Assembly: GCF_009870125.1 (NCBI RefSeq)
Contig: NC_046681.1
Span: 8,259,001 to 8,323,000 of the forward strand
Source: Drosophila pseudoobscura
Lineage: Eukaryota; Arthropoda; Insecta; Diptera; Drosophilidae
Length of the DNA: 64,000 nucleotides
Reading direction: 5' to 3'
Shown: positions 41,987 through 54,259 of the stretch, piece after piece
Layout of the letters: the number at the start of each line of letters is the position of its first letter
How positions within the stretch are numbered: position 1 is the stretch's first letter
Position numbers and translations under genes: made by a program
The notes under the pieces: generated by a model
The model's database searches: none
What the model was told of the DNA's origin: nothing
Seen by the model: the letters and a program-made list of their open reading frames with translations, nothing else

Positions 41987-42092
41987 ATATTTTGGCAAAA
42001 AAGTTCTCATCAAACACCAAAGTGCACTTAAAGAGAGAGGCTTGGGGCAATTTCAATTTAGTTAAAGCCACACGGATAATTCCACGAGCATC
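41987..42092 (-). CDS. Candidate 106-nt internal exon
   Basis: On the minus strand an acceptor (TGTAGCTTCAG, complement of 42093-42103) and a perfect donor (AATAT|GTAAGTAC) bound 106 bases. One frame is open throughout, reading DARGIIRVALTKLKLPQ, then SLFKCTLVFDENFFAKI, with one leftover base at the donor. The residue mix is protein-like. I do not recognise the family. It could share a gene with the minus-strand exons at 51.1 and 27.7 kb. Phases do not rule this out but do not show it. Confidence 0.35.
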
Positions 42093-42099
42093 CTGAAGC

Positions 42100-43920
42100 T
42101 ACATGAATAAACGTGTCCTACAGGGATATTACAGCACTTTGCAAGTGTGGAATGTTTTAAGCCGTACGCAGAACAGAAGTTAACAATAGATTGTCATGGC
42201 GATGAAGCCAAACAGAAAAGTGCATGAATGCCAGTGCGGGGGGCATTATGGAAATTTACATTTTTCGATTGGACCCTGGGATGGGGATATGGCAATTTCT
42301 TTATTTGAATTGTCGGTCGGAGGCCTGGCTTTTTCTTTTATTTAACTTTCTCTGTGGCGCAATTCATTGGAATCTGTCGATGGCTCATTGCTGGGGAAGC
42401 AGAGCAAATAATTGAAAAAATAAAAACCATAACAACGGCTATCGCAGCTCGACTCCGCACCCGTCCGCTAATGAATCGAGCACTGGGTCCGTGTCAATTG
42501 CCGTCAAGCCCCGAGCGGGAGTAAAGGCAGGGCTTTATTGGACTTCAATTCATTTATTCGCATTCGAAATTTTAATACCAATGGCGGAGTATTGTTTGAG
42601 TTTGTTCGCAGAAGAAGCTCTGTTACATCAAAGACCGATTTGTGGCCTGTGTTTTTGTTTGTCCTTTGTTAATATGACTGGCAGGACATTCCCCTGTTCT
42701 TTTGTAATAACTATTTATTGTTATTTTCATGGAAAATTGTAAAGTAAATGAAAGAACATATTTTGTTTTAATTTTAATTTTCTTCGAAAGCACACATTTA
42801 CCCTTTAATTTTCCCCTTGAAGATCAAGGTTCATTTAGTGGGCGTCTACATCTGGCCTTCTTATGAATAGTCAGTCATCAGAGCAACAACTCTTTAAAAG
42901 TATTAGCAGCGGGTTTCTTCTGCTTAAATAGACATTATTATGATCACACCTTGTACACTCAATCAACCAATGTTCAAAAATGTAATTTAACCTTGAAAAA
43001 ATGCAATATATATTTAATTATCATATGCTACTTTTACGAGGATTTTTAAGCAAGTATTTCCCCCATTCCATAGTGGATACACCTGACATACACATACAAC
43101 TGACACCTTGAATAAAAAAGCCTGGCAGTAAGCATGGACCAGGCCCATACCCATACAATCTCTAACATTCACCGAGGAGTGAGCCCCCCTCAGTGGCTGC
43201 ATAATATTTCTCCCACAAGAAGGCATAAAGTAGGAATAATCTGACCATACTGGCTATCAACACTCTCATGTGGCTCTGCGGCAGCACCTAAGCTAGAAAG
43301 AGAGAGGGAAATGTGGACTACGCGAGGCAGACCACATCTAATTTTCTGCGTTTTCCGGATGTTCACCCGCAGACCTGTTTTTCCCCTGTGATCACCAAGG
43401 AGTGGATGTAGTCTGTCGGATTGCATTGGAAATTATTGAAGCAGCCAGCGGATTTATGTTCTTGGATACCACCGCCAAATAAATATGAAAATCAGCTCAA
43501 CAAAGTCACTTACATAAGTTTTTTCTCTACTATTAAAGTATAAGAGAAATCTTTGGCATTATGCATTCCGAATGGAACAGATCCTTTAATACAGCTAAGA
43601 GTAAAGGAAAAAGAGCAAAGCCACAGACAGAAGAGGCAGGAAGATTAAGGACGTAGGGGCTTCTGGGGGCTCATGGTGCCCAAAATATCATCCACATGGC
43701 ATCCTCCTGCTGTGTTGGGGCTCGACTATTAGCATATTCCCGCCATGCTGCTGCCACTTAATGATGCAGAAATGTGGCCCAGAGTGTGGCCAAAATTCCA
43801 GCTGTTTTCAAGCCATTGATTATGCGTGCTCTTACCAGACTTTGTACTCCGCTCTGGGATACATACTATACGTATTTATGTACCTTGTATCCATCTATTT
43901 ATTTATTTGTTTTTTCCGGC
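42100..43920. other. Non-coding stretch
   Basis: No supportable gene. A possible minus-strand donor near 43507-43513 has no matching exon. Confidence 0.4.
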
Positions 43921-43926
43921 TGATAG

Positions 43927-44143
43927 GTTTCACGAGTTGCAATTCCATGTCTGCGATTTTCGCTTGAAGAATGAGCACGAGTGGGAGCGTATTGATCCCG
44001 GTTATATTTACCAATTTATTCATGTCAAAAACGTGAACGGAAACTACAAACTATTTTACAACAGCCCCATCCCCAATGTGATGGAGGGTCAGGAGGGTGC
44101 CTTGCATGCAGAGATTTTCATCTGTTTCTGGTTCTGGTTATAG
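43927..44143 (+). CDS. Candidate exon of unrecognised plus-strand gene
   Basis: A strong acceptor (TTTGTTTTTTCCGGCTGATAG, to 43926) is followed by an open frame reading FHELQFHVCDFRLKNEHEWE, then GYIYQFIHVKNVNGNYKLFY and NSPIPNVMEGQEGALHAEI, to about 44105. The frame then enters a low-complexity FICFWFWL tail and stops at 44143. The opposite strand has many stops, so the plus-strand reading is favoured. No convincing donor is seen near the end, so this may be a terminal exon, or an exon that has lost its donor. The family is not recognised. Confidence 0.38.
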
Positions 44144-44149
44144 TTCTGT

Positions 44150-47100
44150 TTCTGTTCCGTTTTTGTTATGCTTTCATTACAATACGAGTATTCCAGGCAC
44201 CCGAGGTGGAGCGAGTGAAAGCCGAAAAAAAGCAAACCAAATCACGTTGAGGGAACCCATTCAAATTCAGAAACTGCTGTTGCCTGTCTGTCTGTGGATT
44301 TCCAATTAAAACGTGGCTCAATCACAGGCATTGAATGTGATTAATCAATCATTGGATTCGACTCATCGTCTGATTATGCGCTAATCAAAGTCAGCTCTTT
44401 ATTGGAAGCTCTGTCCTTCGCCCATCGTTACGCTTTCTTTCCTTTCTTCTGTATAGTTTTCTCGATTTCTCCCTGCTCGAATCACAAAGGATTAAATTAA
44501 ATATTCTGCTAATCAGGCGAAAGAATTGTTGCGCAATCTGCAACTAAACGCCAGATTCCGTATCCACTATTCAAAGCCCTCGAGATGTCGACAGACAAGC
44601 GATTACCAATTAAATATGCAAATTGTCTCTCTCTTTTTCTCTTTCGCTGCCACTAAAAATGGGTCGGAAAAAGGCAGCCGCAAATCCCTGCGAAGATTTG
44701 GAATTTTTTCGTATTTGCTCGGCTTCTTATCCAAGTCTCACAAGCAAATCACATTATAATTTCAAATATGAGCAGAGCGCGATGTAGCTCTCAAAATTGC
44801 TAAGCTAAAAGGATTAAATCGGTCGGGAAACAAGCTGTAGGTCGTGAACAAGCGAGCCGTGTAATAAAAGCGGAAACACGCTCTATCCAGGTGGAGATTC
44901 TGCCATCCATGATATCCCTGGAAAGTGACACAGAAGGGTTCACATAGCAGGAGCAGCAGCCGCTGCCACCCAACGAGTTATGCTGATTTTTGCGGCTCTA
45001 AGTTGGAGCCTTATACGTCCAACGTCGCGTGGGTATGGTGATATTCATCCTGGTGCTCATATGAATACTCGTCCACCCACTAGCAAGCAGTGTTGATTTA
45101 TGCAAACAACCAGTGTGATGTGAGTGAATTAACTCGTCTAGGAGTAAAACTCTGCTACGGAAAGTGGCAACAACTAGCAGCCACCCAACAGCCAACAGGC
45201 AGAGCGGCCAGCGGGCCACAGGTGGACGCAGCAACGACTTTGAAAACTTAAGTTTTTCACATTAGTCCCAGTGGCGGTGGCTGGAGTGGCGGAACCGCAT
45301 TCGAATACTAGTATGACTATACGTAAGGCGTGGCACTTAGATGGCACTGCAAATGAGCTGGAGACTGTAAAAGGGAATCGCCAAATGCAATGTAGAAACA
45401 AATTCAAATTAGTTTCATTAAATTAGGGTTTTTCTTGATACACAACTTCAGATGAGCAATCAAATTCGAATTTTGTAGCAATAATATTTGATGTTTGTTT
45501 GCTTTCCAGATTTGTTTATGGGTCACGCTTAAGATAAATGTGGCGCACAGTATTTGTCGATGTATATATCTTCAAATATATATGTTAGCCCCGCTGACAG
45601 ACGACCTACAGTAGCTGGAATGAGCTGAAAGCTTTGTGGTGATGGTAGGTAATTTATTTCTTGTTTTTTCCCCTTGACTGTGTCGATTGAATATTGATCA
45701 TGTGGGGCAGCACGTAAACGACTGGTGGACGTGACCTAAATGTACCGAATCATACATATATTTTAAGCAGAAAGAATATTTACCTTGGAGAAAATACAAG
45801 CTGCGTTTAAAGGTTAACCCACTTAACCTAAAGGACGAAACCCTGTGAATTAAAGTGCAAAAATTTTTCCTCTCCTCTCTAGAGCTACGAGAAATTTTCC
45901 AAAGATTTACTTACTTTCTTTGTAATTTGATTCTCGTTCTCGGAACTTGGATAATTTTGTTTGACTAGGCAAAGCATCCATCCGTTTACATCACAGAAGA
46001 GTGAATTCCCTCCTGCCCCTCTCACTACGAATCCAATAAAGCAATTTTGTATTGTCAATTTAATAAAGCCTTCTATCGAGTGTATCTAAATAGATTATGC
46101 CCGTGCGTCCGTGCTGTTGAAATATTTTATTAGAAAAGTTGTACGCTTCGCTCAACCTCAAAGTGGATGGTGGCAGGGAAAAGTCCATATAAGAAGTTAT
46201 GTAACATTCCAAGGAATTGATATTTATGGAGTTAATCTATCAATTAAGCTGCTTAGCCACTCAAAGAAACTTTCATCTGCAAATCAAATGGAGACTTTCT
46301 TTGGTCAAATTTAAATGAAAGCCGGAAGCCAACAGTAACCATCGAGGAATATCCTCGCTGGGATGTCAGCTATGGCAACAAATAAGAGGCAGGACAAATA
46401 TTTCCAGTCAACTTGTCTGCAGTTGCATCTGCACTGGCAGCTGCTGCTATTTCTTGGAGCTGAATTGTTGATAATACAAAAGAAATGACAAAGGATATGA
46501 GAAGCGGTACCTGATCCAGGTGGAACGTGTAAATATTAAAGCCAAATTTTGGCGGACGCCACCGTCACTCCGGCAAGGTTAACTGGCACCACCAAAAGTG
46601 TTAAAGGTCGTGGCATGGGCGTAGGCCATCACTGCATTCTGCACTGTGTTTTGCAAGGCTTCGGCTAAAAGTTGACCGTTGGCGGCAGCGAGAGAAGGTC
46701 ATGAAACGCCTGAATGCGCAAGGGGGAACTTCGGACTGGGATGTGGGAACTAAGCTTCCCTACTCCCACCCAAAGTGAATGCCAAAACAGTTGACTGGAT
46801 AAGCAAGTGCACAGAGACACAGAGGAGGCAAAGTGTAGGGGTTGCTGGCTGCTGCTTTTAGATATGTCCTTGGCCTATGTGCCGTGACAATCTATAGATG
46901 CTACTCTACTTGTTTTAACACTCCGTTAGACTTCTCCTCTATCCAGTTAATGTGAATTTAAGTTCTTGTCATGTGATGTACTTTGGCGAACTCCACCATA
47001 ACGATGAAATCTTACGATGCGACTATAGACTATAGCCCCATCACATTGGATTGATCCAATTGATGGTTTCAGAAGAGAGAACCTCACTCTGACGGTTGCA

Positions 47101-50100
47101 ATTGAATCACATGGGCCAAGAATCGAATGGCGGAAATGTGGTTGCTTTTACCCATCAAATTTTGGTTTTGAAAAATGATTAAAGGCCAAAGTAGTTCCCA
47201 GTATTAAGAAAAGACCATTGCGGACACGTTAGCACTTTGGAAGCTATGGATTTCTCGATTTTTATATAATTTTTGGATTCAACAGAGTATTTATTGATTT
47301 CGGAGCTCTACTAGCTCCTACTCCTACTCCTACTAGCATACCTACGTATGCGAGTCAATATTCACAGAGACTCGGTTTAAAACGTAAGTTCCCATCATCT
47401 AATTGCTGAAAATTGAATTTCTGTAAAGTTTTGCATTTGCGCGACAGCCAGAAAATCAAGCGAAAATCGCTTAAGCAAATTCTTAACAATAAATAACTCA
47501 TACGCAGCGTTCGCCAGCGGCACTTGAGCATAATACGCGAGGTTAATGCAGCCAAGTGGAGCATAAAACATTTGTCTAAGCCATGACTTTTGGGATAATC
47601 CAACAGAGATTCCCACACACAACTCCTTCCTGAGAGTGGTGTTCCTATCCCAGTTCAGTTGGCAATCCTCTGACACTTTCATTCCCTGCTGTTGTACCAG
47701 ATCCCAGCTCTTGAACTCTAGTGCTGGTGATGGTGCTGCCTTGGCAACTCATGTGTTATGGCACTCATTTGGCCAAATCATACGCTGACACAGCGGGGAC
47801 ACGCTGCTTTTGCATATTTCCCTTTGAGCCGCACCCCATTGGGGGTTGCGTTTTAATAAAGTGAATTGGAATAGTTTTCTACGGGCTACCTTTTGTCTGG
47901 GTTCTTAAGATTGTATTCCGTAACGCAACGCTGAGATTTGATTCATGTGCCATCCAAAGCGCATTTAACTTCAGGAAAAAAAAGTTTGATAAAGAATACC
48001 CTCTGCCAGGGATATGGCAGAGACGAGACAACAAATTGCACATCTTTCAGTACCCGCAGCCATTGTTGGTCATAGTTCAATTTCAGAGTGCGGCTTTTGC
48101 ACCAATAAAAAAAGCGTGCAACCAAAAGCCGCAAAACAGTAGAAATGAATGGCTCCAAAATCAAAAGAAACGGAGAACCAATACAAAATACCAATGAAAA
48201 TTGCATAGAAAATGGGAAAAAGTGGGAAACAAAAGGAAGACGAGAGCTCTATCTTATGGGAGGAGATATTCTGGTCCTGGATGATCTGCAAACTCTGCGA
48301 AGCGATGGGATCAAATAGAATTAAAATTGGAAGCCTAAACAAGCCTCGGCACGGGTGCCCATTCTGGAGGTATAGCCCGCTGTCGACATTTTATTGTGGG
48401 TCTCGGATCAGGTTTAGAAATATTTTAAGCAAAATATTTAAGCATTTCATAGGAGTAGACTTCGTGGCTCGGGGAATCGTTTCTCTGATGCTTTCTCCGC
48501 CCATTTCTTTTGTCTTTGTCGCACCCTCGTCGGGGTCCAATGAATTGCTGTGAATACTCGGGGCGTCATTCTGTTGCCATTGCAAATGCTTTCTGCTGCC
48601 GTTTCCTGACAATTTGCCTGCAGTGCTTAGACAATGGTTAAGCGTCGCCAGTTGTCTGGTTACGATGGCCTCCTTTTCCCCAGCCATTGGCGGGGTCTGC
48701 CCCATGGGAATATGCCTTTTTAATAGTCTGGCGATTGCGAGCTGCAGCATTTTTAATTCATCTCTCCTTGGGACACTGTTAGGGGCTTGTACGCATTGTT
48801 AAAGCCCCGCAGCAACCATAGGCATACAGCCCCGCAGGATTGAAGAGGAATCATACCTGAGAGTTGGAATCAGTTGGAGGCAGAGAAAGATTTGGAACTA
48901 GAGCAACGATAGGAGGTGGATGTGGAACTGCAGCTGGGCATGAATATTGCGACGTTTAAGCAAATACTGGGTCGAAACCCAGAGCACGTCAATGACTTTC
49001 GTAGCCGCAATTATGGCAACCATTTGGCTGGGTGCCAGTGCAGGTAGGCCTCTTCTATTTGCCTTGGCCAAGCCCCAAGAGCTGTATCGTGTGTGTGTTT
49101 CTGCCCAAAGCACAATTGAAATGTCATCTGCACACCTGCAAATTAGTTACATTCCCATATTGTTGCGGTCGTCTAGCATAAGCAATTCTAGGCACAGAAT
49201 TGATACGGTCTTGTATGAAACTCTAACCCAAAATTTGCAGTGTCTGTGAATTCCATAAGGCTGTGTTTCCATTTAAGTGAAATGCATAAAACTGTCAAAA
49301 GTTTGACATTTACGACACTTTGCCATGAAATAATTTGCCTTTGTCTATGAATATGTCTCCTTGCCTTAATAATTAAATAAAGATACATGATAAATAAATG
49401 ATAGATAAATAAAGATATTACTTTTCATTTAGAATTTAAATAAACCTATGAGCTACGTATGTAAATAAATATTCATCTGCTGAAGAATGCTTTTTCCATT
49501 GCTACAGATTCTATATAATGCATTTCTGTTTCCGGTGCTTAAAAAATCTGTTTGACTTCTCAAGGCCTCTTACTAATTAATTATACCTCCCTGCTTTCTC
49601 ACTCCCTGTGCAGAAATAATGTAATTAGACGATGCCAGTGGCCAAGACTGATAGATCTTCGTCCTATCCTTCGTCAACAAGTGGCCCCCATGTGCTTGTC
49701 ATGAAGTGGCGGCGGCACACTAAATTGCTTTTAATTATGCAAAAAGGGCAATAGTAAAACAACAACCCAAAAGAAAACTATGGAAAACAGCGAAAAGCTC
49801 CCTGCTGCGCTTTCTATGGCTCTTGGCATACTTCACAACGGACCGCAGACGGGGCAAACGGATCGGATGGCAGGACCCAAGACCCCGAGGGGAAGCAGTT
49901 AAGTTTGGCTTTGGTCCTGGTCCTGGTTCTGGTTTTGGTCGGGTTTGGTCAGGTCCTGCTCCTGGCTTGGTCTGGTTTGGTGTGGAAACCATCAGAGCGG
50001 AAATGAATTGTCGGAGGAAAAGACAGCCCGTGGGGGAACAACAACTTTTCTATGTTGGTTTATGAAACAATTCGAGCCAAAGTTTGTTGTTTTATTGCCT

Positions 50101-51010
50101 TCATTATTTAATTTGTTTCAATTAGCGACAGCTGCTTTGAAAGAAAACAAAAAGTCTGGACAGGCATTCAATTCGAGATAATCAAATTTTAAATATATAA
50201 AAAACCCAGATATGCCAGATATGTTTATTATGTCAGTCCTCCAACTAATCATTTGCTCATCAGCTCAGTAAAAGATATTCGCTTGAACACAAAATCGGCT
50301 GGAACATCCATATCTAAAATCCCTTTTTAGTTAGTGTCTCCCTTTCGAAACGCATATGTAGAATAAGTCGATAATTATATGTATTCTCTAAGCTGCAAGT
50401 GAGTCTTTCGTCCTATGTAATCACAGTTCTCTAGACTTTTAACTAATTTTGTACCTTAAACGCATTGCACTTAAACTATTTTAAACATTACTTAACTTTG
50501 GCATCCATTTAAATATATACTTAAACAGACAAACAAAAACTGCTTCGCTGGCAGTAAAAAATGTTTGCAAAAATTTAATAAAGTACGTGGCCAGTGTACC
50601 GTGACTGCAGTGGAAGCTCTAGAAAAAGTTTTCCACACTCGTTTTTCCGTTTTTATTTTTTGTTGCAATTTTCGTTGTGCATATGCTTACTGAAGTACTT
50701 ACACTCCCCACTGTCTATAATTAAGTTAATTTCTATTAACAGTCAGGTAACATTTCCGCATTAACATTGATACCCTGCCATTATTTAAAATTCCTGCTAG
50801 GGAAATAAACCTATTCAATCAGCATTTAACCAAAATAAGCAAACAATAGAATTTCTACTACAATTTCCGCTTTCTAAATTGGACTCTTGGAATCCTTGAC
50901 AACATTTCACTCTCCTCATTAATAGCTGCAGGTGAGCAGAGAAACTTTGTAGGGTTTATTCAAGCGCGATTCGGAAGTTAAACATAGGATATGTGAGTGA
51001 GTACAGGCAA
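44150..51010. other. Region without a supportable gene; low-complexity GGTYYTGG tract
   Basis: No gene supported. At about 49903-49986 a tract built of variants of GGTCCTGG and GGTTTTGG gives Gly/Pro-rich open frames on both strands that are composition artefacts. A short TCCTAC repeat lies near 47308-47335. The minus-strand open frame 48391-48750 lacks splice or start support. Confidence 0.4.
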
Positions 51011-51018
51011 AGACTTAC

Positions 51019-51199
51019 CGAAGCTAGAGATGTAGAAATGGAGATGGAGATGTACGTGTCCACAGAAGAACTTGTGTGACTTTTGCATATTAGTAAGACT
51101 CGTTCGTTAATTTGCTTAAAGTCTGCAGTCAGGTCACGTGCCTTCATACGTTGTTCTTCATTTTTGCTCGTCCTGTCAACAAAGTCCGGCTCATGATTG
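51019..51199 (-). CDS. Candidate 181-nt internal exon
   Basis: On the minus strand the acceptor TTGGTTGTATTTCAG (complement of 51200-51214) and donor TCG|GTAAGTC (GT at 51017-51018) enclose 181 bases with 60 open codons. It begins NHEPDFVDRTSKNEEQRMKA, then RDLTADFKQINERVLLICK, and ends in a Ser/Ile-rich run SISISTSLAS. The charged first two thirds look like genuine coding sequence with helical character. It starts with one base of a split codon and ends on a codon boundary. I do not recognise the protein. Confidence 0.45.
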
Positions 51200-51209
51200 C
51201 TGAAATACA

Positions 51210-52760
51210 ACCAAAGAGAACAAACTGGCATGCCAATGAAATTAAAGGCATACTCAAAATTAAGCTTGGCTAAATCGATGGAATTAATTCAATTATGAAA
51301 GAAATGTCTCTCCCAGCTAAGCAGACAGAACTAATAGACATTTAGACAATTCATTAAATATCTACAATTTCTTAAATACGTATGTAAATTAGTTCCGCTC
51401 TAATTTATCTCAGTGTAATTCCGACTCGAAAAATACCCATTTCCTGTTCGTTGTAATTCCCAACATGGCTTTCCCATGTTTACTTTAATTTCTCCACCAA
51501 AAACATGACTGAAAAACCCCAAACAACAACCTCGAGTACGGTCAGAGGGTCGCCCTTGGTGGTATCCTAGTTTCTTTCTGCCCCCGACTGTCTGCAGATG
51601 AGAACCGAGAGTGTCGAATAGAGAGTCAGACAGGCAGGCACGTGCCCCGACATAAATATGTATGTAAAACAAATGCCGGAAATTAAATTGACTGAAATTT
51701 TATGGACGAACTACGTGCAAGGCAACGAAATGTTTGCATAATTTGTGAACAATTGACAAAAACCAGAAACGGGAAATGACGAACATTTTTGCTTAAATTT
51801 CAGTGTCGATGACTCAAAATATACCCCAATTTCCCCACAACTTTAAGACGAGACATAAATAAGGGTATTTAAGGTTTTCCGGGTTTTGCGATGGTACGAC
51901 TGGCCCATAAAATGCACTAACGATCTGTAGTGGGACAAAGGATATTCCGACTGTCGAATGGTATTCGGGGGTTATGGGCTGCCGGCTGCAAAGCCACCGA
52001 AATTATCGTAAACGAATTTGTTATCTCTGGGTAACATGACAACCAGCTAAAATAATAAAATTTCATCTTCCGCTGCCGAGTAAGAACACTGAATGGCAGC
52101 CACCCAACCAACCAGCCAGCGGACTGCATTTTCCTTTTATGTGGAAATTTCTGGTCCGCCAAAAAGGCAGAGAATGTGTTGGTAGGAAGGCAAAAGCCAA
52201 AAGTGTTTGGCGGATATACTATATATGTACTAGCACGAATCGAGGGTACGTGCGAGTGAGTGTGAGAGTACTTAGTGCATGTCCATGACTGGAATTATGT
52301 TCGCATCAGCAGTTATTTATGCAGCCTAATGCATTTGGCTCAATGGGATTCGAAGATCTATGGTGCAGCATTGGCTGGCTAATACGTCAATGGCATGAAA
52401 TCACGAAAATTCTATTATTAAAACATTTTTTTTAGACAGTTGTAATTTACTTTAACGTGTTAATATCTGTCACATAATGATAACAGGCACTCGACTTTAG
52501 TAGACAACAACAAAAGGGGACACATAATAGGAAAGGATAGTGCAGGGAAGGACAGTGCAGCCCAAGACAGGATGGAAAATGTCTTCACTATACAGCACTG
52601 GACACCTCTGACATGATACAAACATCTGATAGCAAAGCCTTAGCATTATTCCCTGCACCTGTGACTTCAGCAAGGGAAGCAGCCACACTAGCATCCGGGG
52701 CGTGAAAGCCAGCCGTTGGGGGAAACAGATCCTGTCTCTTGTTGCACTGTTGACGCCGGC
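51210..52760. other. Non-coding stretch
   Basis: No supportable gene. The open frame 51400-51672 (minus) and the frames on both strands around 52500-52760 lack splice context. Confidence 0.4.
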
Positions 52761-52765
52761 ACTGA

Positions 52766-52984
52766 ATGCCCAGACAGCACGTCCAAGGCCTGAATGCCAG
52801 TGCCACACAAACAAGGCAGCTGCCTGCGGCTTTTATCATCATCTTCATCCGAAGAAGCAAAAACAAGTACAACATTGAATACAGGGAGCCCAATGATTGG
52901 TTGGGTATTCCTGTATTTGCGAACATTGTTGTGCCTGGCACTTGGAACGTGAGAATTATATGGGCATTCCGGAATAGCAGCTAA
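52766..52984 (+). pseudogene. Diverged paralogue of the 8.0 kb exon
   Basis: The frame starting at ATG 52766 reads GLNASATQT...LPAA...REPNDWLGIPVFANIVVPGTW. It lines up in the same reading frame with GMNALSAPET...VPAA...KSNDWVVIPVFADIV of the 8.0 kb exon. Nucleotide similarity is clear around the NDW..IPVFA block (about 52882-52923 against 8144-8185) and weaker back to about 52765. No donor follows at the position matching 8221, and the next codons are unrelated. It is therefore most likely a truncated, decayed duplicate, or a piece of a low-copy dispersed repeat to which both loci belong. Confidence 0.45.
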
Positions 52985-52989
52985 TCAAT

Positions 52990-53675
52990 AAGAAAATTCC
53001 ATAACTACCAGTGCCTTGAATAGATTCCTTCTATTCCTTCTCAAGATTCCATTCTTATTCCGACCTGCATATCTTGATAGTAGCTTACGTTTCCAATTAC
53101 CACCATTAGCTAGGTGAAAATTCAGTTTGAGAAACCATTTTCGTGTCCCGCTGACCTCGCGGAATTCTGGCTCGTCAGAAAGTACACAAGAATGTGTCAC
53201 GTTCGGGGCTCACATGAGTGGGCGGTGTTTGGTGTGGATGCGGTCTCACCTGGCGACAAGGTGTTGGCTTTCATCTGGATTTTAGTTACCGCGCCGAGCC
53301 GCAACGAGCCACAACGAGCTCATCACATGTCTTTTCCACCCGACGGCACTCCACGGTGGCAGATTAGACCGCCAGCACGTAGAGAGGACTTGGCATCCAG
53401 CCAGATGCTGCTCCTCCAATCAGATGTCAATTTCATTGCAGATTACCGGGGATTTGTGGCTCCTTTGTTCCGTACTTTTACTTTGAGCCTATGGATTATG
53501 AGTGCTTTGAAACCTCTGTTTCTTCATCTATCTCTAGCTTTGAATATATGTACATATACATATGTACATTTGGTCCTGTCAACAAGTCAATTGCCTAGCA
53601 TAAATTACTCATACGCCATGCTGCCATCCTAACTATCCCATGGGGACCACTTTATCCTGGTCTCAATAAAAGAAC
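52990..53675. other. Sequence downstream of the minus-strand locus, no supportable gene
   Basis: The 172-residue plus-strand frame at 53114-53632 has no recognisable family or clear splice context and I do not call it. A TATGTACAT-type palindromic repeat lies near 53545-53570. Confidence 0.35.
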
Positions 53676-53679
53676 ATTT

Positions 53680-54256
53680 TCATGCGCAAGATAAAAAGGA
53701 CATCCGTGGAGGCGATCTTCGAAATGACTCAACATTCGTTATTCTTGGATCGATAAAATCTGCTAAATTTGTTGGTGACAAACGAAGTGTTTCCGGAATA
53801 ATGAGACACAATTTATTAAATTGTATACATAAATTCATGGAAAAAGGTATTACCTGACTTCCATAGTTTACTTTTCAAGCTGTGCTTGTCAGGAGTTTTT
53901 CGGTACACATCGCTTTCAAAATGTATTGCAATTACCATATATTTTAATGGATCAACGCTTCTAGCAATATTGGCAGCAGAGAGCGCCGGCACGCTTTCAA
54001 TGAAAAAATACTCTATGTACATAGTCGTATAAATTTCACAGAATATGGCCAGCAACAGTTGGCTTAAATGGAGCTGATCCATATCAATATCCGCTAGCGG
54101 AAAGTTGCCAAGTTTTTTGCGCTTTCCTTTTAAAGTATGGATAAATATGTGCTCCAATAAATATATTATATTCCATACTCGTACACCTCTTTTGCGATGG
54201 TTCTGGTGGCTGCCCACCTGCTGGCTGCCGGCAAATGTAAATAAGCATAAAATCAA
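53680..54256 (-). CDS. Two-exon 3' part of an unidentified minus-strand gene
   Basis: The first exon is open from about 54256 down to 53854 (true 5' limit unknown). It reads LADIDMDQLHLSQLLLAIF, then YTTMYIEYFFIESVPALSAA and DVYRKTPDKHSLKSKLWKS, and ends at donor TCAG|GTAATA. An intron of about 91 nt ending AATTTAG leads to a final exon, 53762-53680, in matching phase. That exon continues ADFIDPRITNVESFRRSPPR and stops with TGA at 53680-53682. The in-phase junction and the compact final exon support a real gene. The composition suggests mainly helical soluble protein with one aromatic hydrophobic stretch. The family is not recognised. The acceptor has a poor pyrimidine tract. The upstream piece may be 56.7-57.15 kb. 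Confidence 0.45.
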
Positions 54257-54259
54257 ATT

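Noticed and set aside
48391..48750. 119-residue open frame on the minus strand
   Set aside because: No ATG or splice context, biased composition, and partial open frames on the other strand; fits chance in a GC-richer patch.
49903..49986. Gly/Pro-rich protein from GGTCCTGG-type repeats
   Set aside because: Low-complexity DNA read in any frame gives such repeats; no gene context.
53114..53632. 172-residue plus-strand open frame
   Set aside because: Long but not protein-like in its second half, no recognised family, and no clear start, donor or acceptor.
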